From Dermatemys mawii (taxonomy: Eukaryota > Chordata > Testudines > Dermatemydidae): a stretch of 64,000 nt of DNA. This document shows positions 56,590 to 64,000 of the stretch, one piece after another. The stretch lies in assembly GCA_007922305.1 (NCBI GenBank), contig ML677333.1, positions 14,003,364-14,067,363 on the forward strand. The letters are read 5' to 3'. The position numbers were made by a program, and so were the translations under genes. The notes under the pieces are model-generated. The model saw nothing but the letters and a program-made list of their open reading frames with translations. It was not told the DNA's origin and did not search any database. Each line of letters begins with the position of its first letter. Within the stretch, counting starts at the first letter, position 1.

Positions 56590-58120
56590 TGTGCACGTAT
56601 GGTCATCAACACATGGATCTCCCCGCTTCTGAGTGAAAGTAGGACTCAGCTACCTCCACAGCAACTTTCGCCATCACCAGACTTAGCAGAGTGCTTGCTC
56701 CATGGGCTGAGATCTGAGCTGAGGCAGGAGGCCCAGAGGGAGTAGGCTGACTTGAAGTGTGGGTGCATGGGGAGAGTCCATTGTTTTCCTTCCTCCACCC
56801 CCCTAGTTTTCAATTAAAGGGATAGGTCCAGCCTAAGATAGATGGTTACATCAGACCCTTTAATACTCTTTCCCCCAAAAGACCTACAGGAGGTAGGAAG
56901 GCCTTACGATATTCAGTCAAACCAGGTACCCAAAAGTATTAATTACATTATTTTATACACCACGTGTACCTTAAACATTGCTGCTGGAGTCTTGCTTCTT
57001 TAGATGAGACCCTGGGATGTAGTAAGTGCTTTGTTGGATTAGGGTCTTTTGATGGCAGCGGGGGCAGTAAATGGATTGACATTAAAACTAGCAGAGACCA
57101 TCTTAACTCATGACAACCTATCTGCCTCAGTTTTTCAAAGTGTGTGGGCCAAGGATGGAGAATCTGCCTTTGACATGAATTTCCTGACTTTCATCAAGTT
57201 ATGCTATAAATCTATCTGATTTCAGTTCTGGTGTTTAGCTCAGAACAGGATTAAACTACCTTTATAATCACCAAAATACATCACATTTGACATTATCTCA
57301 TTTGTTATCTATTCCCTAGCTCACTTAAAGCATAGCTCGTATCCAATGATCCTTCCATCTCTGTTTTATATTTCTTCTAAGAAGAGCTTTAGTGCACAGA
57401 TTGAAAAATCACCAAAGCAACTAACCACTTTTGCATGGAGCTAAACTGGCTTTCACTGACACCTACTCACCATACCTCCCATAACTGCTGCTGTTCATCA
57501 CCATAGAAACCACCCTCTTTCTGTGGCCTAATCAAGTCTGACCTGATATTTGCTTTATCATTCTGAACAGTTTATCCTCAGTACCCCTGCCACCATCCAA
57601 GCATAGAAACATCTGTGTGATACATCTTATGCCAAGATCAACTTACTTTTCTTGCGTGTGTGTGGAGGGAGAGGGGTGTTCCACTTGTAGCAACAAGATG
57701 AACCTCTTACTGCCACTTGAACAAAAGAATATGCAGAGGCTGAAATATATGATTCACATTCAGTTTTAACAGCTTAATCCCCTAGGTGGAAACAATTAAT
57801 AGAGATGAGAACTCTCAATTATATTGCTTTTTTTCTTATTCTTTTGTAATTTCCTTCAAAGAAAGTTAGTTCCTCATCCAGGGTAATGTTACTTTTAAAA
57901 AACATTTTATTTTCTTTCCTTTCAAAACGGCTTTATGAATCTTGGGATTACCACATTTAGAGTTTCTCATCAGTCTCCCTGACTGAGAGGTACAAGTTCT
58001 TTTTGTCTGCTGGAGATCCAGAAGACCATATCACTCTCATGTTAAAGACAGGCCTGAAGCAAACCAATAGCTAGTAACCCCCTCCTTGAACTTTTTTGGA
58101 ACTGAAGCTAGCTATGAACT
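56590..58120. other. No gene or repeat recognised
   Basis: Ordinary non-coding sequence. Confidence 0.4.
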
Positions 58121-58123
58121 GTC

Positions 58124-58206
58124 AGGCCAGATTCTCATGTACATTAGGGTCCTATTATGTTCAAGTGGTGTGTAAAGGGGCATTAAATATCAATGAGAAT
58201 CTGGCC
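58124..58206. repeat. Fold-back short repeat
   Basis: GGCCAGATTCTCATGTACAT at the left pairs with ATATCAATGAGAATCTGGCC at the right, giving a short stem with an 11-13 bp perfect base. Confidence 0.6.
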
Positions 58207-58494
58207 CTGCATGTCTCAGACCCATCTAGTTCTAAACTGGAACACCATATCATTCAAAACATGAACACACGCCGTCATCTTATTTTGGCTCTTCCATTTG
58301 AGCACATTACAGAGGTTTTGCCCTTTTTAAGTGGCACGTATCTAATGTGTGTTAAATTGCGGATACAACTGAACATTTAGCACATACGAGTCTGGTGCCT
58401 CTCTGAAAATGTAGCCCCAGGTGACCCATCTTTTCATTTCACGTAAAGTAATTATTTATAGGATTAAAAATAATTTTCTGCAGAGGAAGGATGC

Positions 58495-58675
58495 TTTTAT
58501 GGTTACAGGCTGGGCGTGAGGAAGTGTGGCTTCTCTTCCTGGTTCTGCCACCCACTTCTAGTGTGATCTCAGGGTGAGAGGTCACTTCACATTTCTGCGC
58601 CGCAGTCTTTGGGTCCATTGGGATGCTTAGCACACGGGGACACTTGCTGAGGTGTTGCAAGAGGTAATGCTTAGG
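58495..58675 (+). mobile_element. MIR-like SINE fragment
   Basis: TTCCTGGTTCTGCCACCCAC, TGTGATCTCAGGGTGAGAGG, TCACTTCACATTTCTG and CTTGCTGAGGTGTTGCAAGA follow MIR order, diverged. Confidence 0.5.
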
Positions 58676-58734
58676 GCTTGCACCAAGATAACCTCAGCAA
58701 CATGCTTTTTCATTTAAATATTATGTTTCTGTAC

Positions 58735-58930
58735 CATACTCTACCTGGGACCACAGCTAGTGCAACACATGGCAGCCTACATACTAACTGCTGATTCATG
58801 AAGCGAGTACATTACATTTGTGCCCCAGAATCTGTACTGGCACCAGCTGATTTCAAGGAGAAGGTTTAGGTAGTGATTTGATCTTTAAGGCCATAAATGG
58901 TTTGGGACCTGGCTTCTTGTGATACTGCAG
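58735..58930 (+). mobile_element. L2-like LINE coding fragment
   Basis: One frame reads FKAINGLGPGFL around 58886-58921, matching the conserved C-terminal 'FKALNGLGPxYL' region of L2-clade reverse transcriptases, preceded by TACTGGCACCAGCTGATTTC (the position of 'HWLPV'). Frames are broken elsewhere. Confidence 0.55.
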
Positions 58931-59024
58931 CAGCTGGCTCTGAGGTCATCTGAGCCACTGGAGCGAACATCCTCTTCCTGGTATTAATGGCATGAAGCCA
59001 GTGACAGCGCAGTCAGAGATTTCT

Positions 59025-59450
59025 GAAGCCAGAAAGAAACATTAGATCATGTAGTCTGATCTCATGTATAACACAAGCCATAGCTACCTCTTTACTGAGC
59101 ACAATAACTTGTGTTTAACTAAAGCATATCTTACAGAAAGGCATCCAGTCTTAAGCTGAAGACTTCAAGATAGGGAGAATCCATCATTTCCCTTGGTAAT
59201 TTGTTCCCATAGACAATCACCCTCACTGTTAAATATGAGTGTCTTATTTGTAATTTGAATTTGTCGGGCTTTAACTTCCAGCCCATGGTTCTTGCTAGGC
59301 CTTCCACCACAATGAATAAAAGAGGGCTCCTAAAAGACCATCTTGCCCTAGGCAAACAGTGAGGATCTTCTCTTGACATGTTTTGGATTGACTTGGTGTT
59401 TAACTGTATCTGGGCAATTACTGTAGATAGAACAAAAATGTAAATCAATA
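59025..59450 (-). mobile_element. CR1-like LINE fragment
   Basis: The plus strand shows the reversed CR1 3' end (TAGATCATGTAGTCTGATCT at 59042). The minus frame within 59131-59448 encodes YLTVRVIVYGNKLPREMMD, the CR1 C-terminal motif (compare 53960-54010 on the plus strand), and an EVFSLRLDAFL tail. Old and divergent. Confidence 0.68.
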
Positions 59451-60007
59451 GGAATTATATGAACCAAACAAGAGATTTTAGGAATGTTGTTCCTTGCTCT
59501 GTGGAGCAGTGTCCCATCTCATATAAAATACATCTTTTCCCATGTGAACAGTCACACATGAATTTATATCTACTTTCTGCAAGCATTAGATCACTTGCTC
59601 AAACATTCATGCAAAATGGCAGGGAGCCTGGCCAAAGATAAGTCCCTTTTTAATTCCAGCACAGAGAAATGTTTTGCAGTACTCCTCCAGTATCATTTTA
59701 ATCGGATGCTCCTCTGATGCTTTATCTTGCTTATACCACACTGACAGGAAGAGCAAGCCAGCAATCTGAACAGTGATCACACTCAGAAGAGACATGACTT
59801 TGCTGAGAGAAATGTGAGAAACTGCAGGCATTTGTTAGGGGTTAAGTGTAGGCTGAACCCAAACTGAAAGGGCCCATATTTTGTAGCCCTTATTCAGGCA
59901 AGTCTCCCATTGATTTCTAACTGATTTGGGCCAGCGCAGTCAAGAGCAGCAGTATGTGGTGCCATAAGAGTCAGTGCAGCTAGCCTTTCCTCTCAGATAT
60001 GTTCAGT
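59451..60007. other. No gene recognised
   Basis: No supported feature. Confidence 0.4.
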
Positions 60008-60015
60008 TCTGTACC

Positions 60016-60311
60016 CAGGGCTGGCGTGAGCATTTTTGCCGCCATAGGCTGCTAATGAGAACTGCAGCTGAAGTCCGCCGAAGGTGGGCAGAGCTGCTGG
60101 AGCGGTGAAAAAAAGGAAAAGATTCCGGAAGTTCAAGTCCTGCCTGCAAAATGCTGCCGACAGAAAAAGTGGTGGAGTGGGCATGACCACCGAAATGCCG
60201 CAGAAAGTTTTCATGGGAGCCACGGCCGAAATGCCACCCTCAAAACAGGTAAATGCCGCCTTCCAAAACTGTGCTGCCCTGGGCAATCGCCTAGTGCTTG
60301 CACTGGCCCTG
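60016..60311. mobile_element. hAT-type MITE, 296 bp
   Basis: The ends CAGGGCTGGCGTGAGC and TTGCACTGGCCCTG are inverted at their tips. The flanks TCTGTACC (60008-60015) and TCTGTATC (60312-60319) match at 7 of 8. The interior has repeated CCGAAATGCCGC-type blocks. It is a relative of 25162-25454. Confidence 0.85.
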
Positions 60312-60319
60312 TCTGTATC

Positions 60320-61239
60320 AATCTCTTTAGTCGAGTTCTTGCCAGAAAATGCAGCAGTCTTGCAGGCACAGTCCCAAGCTTTCTAAATGACTGCAGTAAA
60401 AACTTCCCAAAACTGCTGCAGAAAACTGAACACAAGTGACAGTCAATACCCGCAAGGTTCTCTGTAGAATAAACTTTATGTAAACTGTAGCAACTGCAGA
60501 ATTAAATTGGGGTCAGTACCACCATGGGCATCTGCTGCAAAAACACCTTTATAAAAGAGTAACACCAAATGTCACTTGTATTATTATTCCAAGTTGCAGC
60601 TAATGAAGGAAATCAATTCTGAACCTCTTGATAAAGACACTTATATGGTGTTGCTTGTTAACAGTGTAACAAATCCTTGGCCTCCTTGAACTCTGTGGTT
60701 GTCGCTGTGCTACAAACCATGCCACTTGGAACTTCATGGTAATAGTGAAAATAGCTCTGTGATCTTCCTGCTCCAACGCATAAAGCCCTATCTGTTTACA
60801 TAAAACAGACTCCTCATTAGCTTTTGAAAGTATAAGAAGGCCTATAAACGAAATCTGATCAATACTAATTCTAGTCAGTTGAGGGCGTAACACTCTCACA
60901 CACTAACCAATACGTAAAAATATTAACTACCAATCCAAATGGGCAAAATTTTCAAGAGACATCTATTTTGTTTTAACTCTTAGTATCAGTGAATAACCAC
61001 TCCCAGACTGCTATATTCTATAGTAGCCTAAACTTTTAAAGTTAAAACAAGTTTTACTCTTTGGATGGGCATCCATCTTTACGTATTATGAGACTACGTT
61101 CAATTTTCCATTACAGTTGTGCTCAAAGTGATTAAGAGTTGACAAGACCTAACAGCCAGCATCTTTCTTTTCACTGAAAGAGCAAAGTCCCAGTGGAGAG
61201 TATGCTCCTAAAATCTGTGGATGAACCAAGATGAGAAGG
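60320..61239. other. No gene recognised
   Basis: AT-rich non-coding sequence. Confidence 0.4.
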
Positions 61240-62062
61240 GTTATAAACACTTTGGAGGACAGGATTAGAATTCAAAATGACCTTGACAAATTGGAGAATG
61301 GTCCAAGGTGAAATTCAATAAAAACAAGCGCAACATACTTCACTTAGGAAGGAAAAATCAAATGCATAACTACAAATTGAGGACTAACTGGCTAGGCAGC
61401 TGTACTGCTGAAAAGAATCTGGGAGAACAGTGGATCAAAAATTGAATGAGTCAACAATGTGATGCAGTTGCATAAAAGGATAATATCATTTGGGTTTGTA
61501 TTAACAGAATGTTGTACATAAGACAATGAAGGAAATTGCCTTCTCTACTCAGCACTGGTGAAGCCTCAGCTGGAGTACTGTGTCCAATTCTGAGTGCCAC
61601 ACTTTAGGAAAGATGTGGACAAAATGGAGTCCAGGGGAAATGACAAATGAAAATGATAAAAGGTTTAGAAAACCTGAGTTGTGAGGAAAGGTTAAAAAAC
61701 AGGGCACGTTTAGTGTTGACAAAAGAAGACTGAGGGACCTGATAATTCTTCAAATATGTTAAGGGCTGTTATAAAGAGAAGGGTGATCAGTTGTTCTCCG
61801 TATCACCTGAAAGCAGGACAAGAACTGGGCTTAATCTGTGGCCAGTGGATTTAGACTAGGTATTAGGAAAAACTTTCTAATTATAAGGGTTTTAAACTCT
61901 AGAATGGATTTCCAAGAGAAGTTGTGGAATCCCGTGATTGGAGGTTTTTAAAAACAACCTTGTCAGTGGTGGTCTGAGTTTATTTGGTCCTGCCCTAGTA
62001 CAGGGGGACTCGACTTGATGACTTCTTGAGGTCCCTTCCAGCCCTGCATTTCTATGATTCTA
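61240..62062 (+). mobile_element. CR1 LINE 3' end, diverged
   Basis: AAACACTTTGGAGGACAGGA, ACTTCACTTAGGAAGGAAAA, GAAGCCTCAGCTGGAGTACT and GATGACTTCTTGAGGTCCCT...CATTTCTATGATTCT follow CR1 order to its 3' terminus. Many indels; no frame remains. It gives the uninterrupted version (61878-61890) of the site where a MITE entered the CR1 at 28096. Confidence 0.85.
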
Positions 62063-62129
62063 CTGAATTAGAAAATGTTTCTTGCTCAACTGGAATAATA
62101 TGATGAAAAAGCTTAAGAAATGGAATGGA

Positions 62130-62255
62130 AATCACTAGATTGTAAGTTCTTTTGGGGCAGGGATCATCTCTGCGTTATGTGCTGTACAATGATTAGCAGA
62201 GTGAAGCCTTTAGGCACTACTGCAATACAAATAGTAACAGAAATACCTCAAATGA
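62130..62255 (+). mobile_element. L2/MIR-type 3' end fragment
   Basis: CTAGATTGTAAGTTCTTTTG, GGGCAGGGATCATCTCTGCG, CTGTACAATGATTAGCAGAG and GGCACTACTGCAATACAAAT follow the order of L2/MIR tails. Confidence 0.58.
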
Positions 62256-62537
62256 CCACATGCAACTCTGTTTACTTAGATGCTACCTATCCATCATATT
62301 CTGCCACTTCTGTTGTTAGAACATAGTTTCTTCAAAATATAATATCTTCAAGGAAGTCTTCCATTTTCCATAGCAGGTTCAGCCTGTTGTAAAGCACAGG
62401 GTATATATATAATATTATTTTAAATAATCAGCAGTCTGATCTGACCAGTGCTGCTGTGCAAAGCCCCATTTCATCATCACCTGTTGATTGACGGAGTAGA
62501 TTAGACTATTGGTATCTATTCTATATCAGTCATAAAA

Positions 62538-62666
62538 GGCCTAGTTGTGAAACTCTTATGCCAATACGTGAGCAGTTACTCTCACAAGTAGACCTATTAA
62601 AGTCAATGGGACTGCTCCTGTGAGTAATTGCTCGCCAAGAGGAGTAAGATGTTCACAATCTGGCCC
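62538..62666. repeat. Fold-back short repeat
   Basis: GGCCTAGTTGTGAAACTCTT ... GAGCAGTTACTCTCACAAGT at the left pairs with CTGTGAGTAATTGCTCGCCA ... TTCACAATCTGGCCC at the right around TTAAAGTCAATGGGAC. Confidence 0.6.
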
Positions 62667-63383
62667 AAAGTGAATTGGGACAAAGAAGACATAGTTCCTG
62701 TTAAATTATTGTTCTTGAACACTTTCAAGGAGTGGTCCTTCCAGAATACGTCCCAAAATGTCAAATACTTGGCCATCTTGCTGACCTGTGACTTTATATG
62801 ATAGCAGACAAGCTTTGTTCCTTTGTCACTAAACGACCGAAGAGCATTTTGATATGGACTAAGATGTAATTACCGCCTGTGGCAGGGTACAGAAAATGAA
62901 AATGGCAATTACCCACTATTTAATTATACTTTATAGTAGTTATGCTCCTTTTTCCCCATGTGCAAACATATCTCACCCAAAATGAGAATCTGCTACAAAC
63001 CTCTGTGGGTGGGAAAGCAGCCAGCAGTTAGATCAATTCCAGCTGCAAGTGCAGACATCTCCAGGTGAAGTCTACCAAACAAACCTTGAGCTATGTTATC
63101 CAATACACGTTACTGCTATGGTGCCTCCTCTGATTCTCAGCTGGTAGCCAGTGAGGCCCTCTGCATGCGATGAGCTAAACAGGGTAATGGTGAAACTGAC
63201 AGGGTAAATGCAGACAAAAAATGAAGTCAATTGCCAGACCCAAGTGCTGTGCTTTGTTACCCAGGCAAATAAGTGATTTTACTTTGGGAAAAGTCAGTGT
63301 GCTTCACTTAGGATGCTGCCTATTCAGACAGCCCCAGAAGAAACTAGCACCATCACCACCGAAACGGAGTGTTTTAAGCGTTC
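62667..63383. other. No gene recognised
   Basis: Host flank of the retroviral LTR. The last six bases, GCGTTC (63378-63383), should be the left target duplication of the provirus; the right copy lies outside the window. Confidence 0.4.
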
Positions 63384-63678
63384 TGAAGGCCTTGAGCGCT
63401 AGCCAACAACGCTCTGTAAACTTCTGAACCCTTGTTATCTCTCAAGGTCTAGTAGTAAGCCAAAGTATTGGAAAATTACAGGCATGCTCATCCCTCTAGT
63501 TGTTCACAAGGGAACCATAGAGGCTCGTCTTTTACCACCTATTATAATGAAGTAAACAAGTCTATTCATCACTGTCATGTATGATTCGTAGTATGTTTGT
63601 ACTTAATAAAAGCGGCAAGCTGGGACTCTCCCAGGTCGCCTCCTTCCGCAAGCTGTCTCCGTCTGTTTCTTCCCGACA
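63384..63678 (+). mobile_element. 5' LTR of an endogenous retrovirus
   Basis: A 295-bp LTR from TGAAGGCC to CCCGACA (TG...CA), defined at both ends by comparison with the TSD-flanked solo LTR at 9181-9478 (minus strand). A polyadenylation signal AATAAA is at 63605-63610. It is followed after 2 bp by a primer-binding site and then gag, so this is a 5' LTR of a provirus that continues outside the window. The compact size resembles alpharetroviral LTRs. It differs from the solo copy mostly by transitions, with the last 70 bp nearly identical. Confidence 0.9.
63605..63610 (+). promoter_or_regulatory. LTR polyadenylation signal / possible TATA
   Basis: AATAAA in the context TTGTACTTAATAAAAGCGGC, preserved in the solo LTR. 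No separate TATA box shared by both copies is visible, so TTAATAAAAG may also act in positioning initiation; that second role is inference. Confidence 0.6.
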
Positions 63679-63680
63679 TC

Positions 63681-63698
63681 TGGTGACCCCGACGTGAT
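63681..63698 (+). other. Primer-binding site, tRNA-Trp type
   Basis: TGGTGACCCCGACGTGAT, 2 bp after the LTR. This 18-mer equals the tRNA-Trp primer site used by avian sarcoma/leukosis-type alpharetroviruses (known). It is where a host tRNA would prime minus-strand DNA synthesis. Confidence 0.88.
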
Positions 63699-63758
63699 CC
63701 AGCCCCTCGGCTCACCGGCTGGCATAGCCTTGGTGCACCTCAGCGTTTACGCTCCCTC

Positions 63759-63764
63759 GTGAGT
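63759..63764 (+). promoter_or_regulatory. Candidate major splice donor
   Basis: GTGAGT directly before the gag ATG (context CCCTC|GTGAGTATGG). It matches the intronic consensus GTRAGT. Position and consensus suggest use for subgenomic (env) RNA; not proven. Confidence 0.5.
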
Positions 63765-64000
63765 ATGGGGGGGGATTTATCCGTGTCTCAAAAGGCTCAT
63801 GCGAAGGAGCTTTTTACAATCATTAAACAGACAGGCAGTGCTCAGGTCTCACAAAGGAGCATAGAAGACTTAGTGCGTCTTCTTGAACATAAGTGCCCCT
63901 GGTACCCAGAGGCAGGTTCTCTGGAGGTAGCGGATTGGCAAAAGATAGGGGACAAACTATTTCGAGAGCCTAGGGCAAGTGTTCGCTATCTTCTTCTATG
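63765..64000 (+). CDS. gag: Retroviral Gag, matrix N-terminus (partial)
   Basis: Gag builds the retroviral particle; its N-terminal matrix domain targets the plasma membrane. The frame starts at the first ATG after the primer-binding site, 66 nt downstream of it, and stays open for 78 codons to the window end. MGGDLSVS has Gly at position 2 and Ser at 6, fitting an N-myristoylation signal. The motif HKCPWYPEAGSLEVADWQKI at about residues 42-61 is the hallmark of the betaretroviral/IAP-type matrix (Gag p10) fold, with spaced aromatic residues. No stop or frameshift in the visible part. It follows a compact LTR with a tRNA-Trp site, an alpharetrovirus-like feature, so the provirus looks mosaic or ancestral between the two genera. 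Whether the rest is intact cannot be seen. Confidence 0.85.
   Translation, partial: MGGDLSVSQKAHAKELFTIIKQTGSAQVSQRSIEDLVRLLEHKCPWYPEAGSLEVADWQKIGDKLFREPRASVRYLLL

Noticed and set aside
63221..63427. 68-codon frame just before the ERV
   Set aside because: It runs from host flank into the LTR, so it cannot be a conserved gene.

Overview
The window looks like non-coding nuclear DNA from a reptile, most probably a turtle. It contains CR1-type LINEs, a tRNA-derived SINE with a CR1-like tail, ancient MIR/L2-like pieces, many hAT, PIF/Harbinger and pogo-type DNA transposons, and several retroviral LTRs. The turtle assignment is an inference from this repeat mixture; I had no database to confirm it. 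I found no exon of a host protein gene, no rRNA, no functional tRNA, no CRISPR array and no bacterial-type operon. It reads as an intergenic stretch or a very large intron filled with transposons of several ages.

Layout. 0-9 kb is mostly unique sequence with an hAT MITE (156-432), a Harbinger-like MITE (1404-1672) and an old CR1 piece (6424-6735). 9-14 kb holds a solo retroviral LTR with a perfect 6-bp target duplication (9181-9478), an LTR-like block, an hAT element, a GC-rich composite repeat and an LTR-like repeat beside microsatellites. 15-24 kb has a 1.7-kb hAT-like element, a 115-bp hAT MITE with a perfect 8-bp duplication, and a 1.6-kb pogo/Tigger-like element carrying a nested LTR-like repeat. 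24-26 kb is a nest: an hAT MITE inside an ERV LTR that itself seems to lie inside a MITE. 27.6-32.6 kb is a CR1 broken first by a pogo-type MITE and then by a 3.7-kb Harbinger transposon, which carries decayed Myb/SANT-like and DDE transposase genes facing each other, followed by a tRNA-type SINE. 34-50 kb has further hAT elements, some nested three deep, LTR-like repeats, and an LTR split by a Harbinger MITE rich in AGCGCT palindromes. 51-54.5 kb has a large inverted repeat with an hAT MITE in one arm, then a CR1 3' end that abuts a decayed CGGBP1-like/hAT BED-finger reading frame. 55-63 kb has old SINE/LINE pieces and another CR1.

The right edge (63384-64000) is the best-preserved protein-coding part: a complete LTR, a primer-binding site matching the tRNA-Trp type used by alpharetroviruses, a very short leader with a consensus splice donor, and an open gag start of betaretrovirus matrix type running off the window. 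The solo LTR at 9.2 kb belongs to the same family on the opposite strand.

I see no convincing undescribed molecular system. The most interesting items are the mosaic retrovirus, the CGGBP1-like fragment with lost zinc ligands, and the insertion events whose empty sites can be read from paralogous sequence in the same window. Class names for DNA transposons rest on terminal inverted repeats (TIRs) and target-site duplications (TSDs) read by eye; family names need a repeat-library search.
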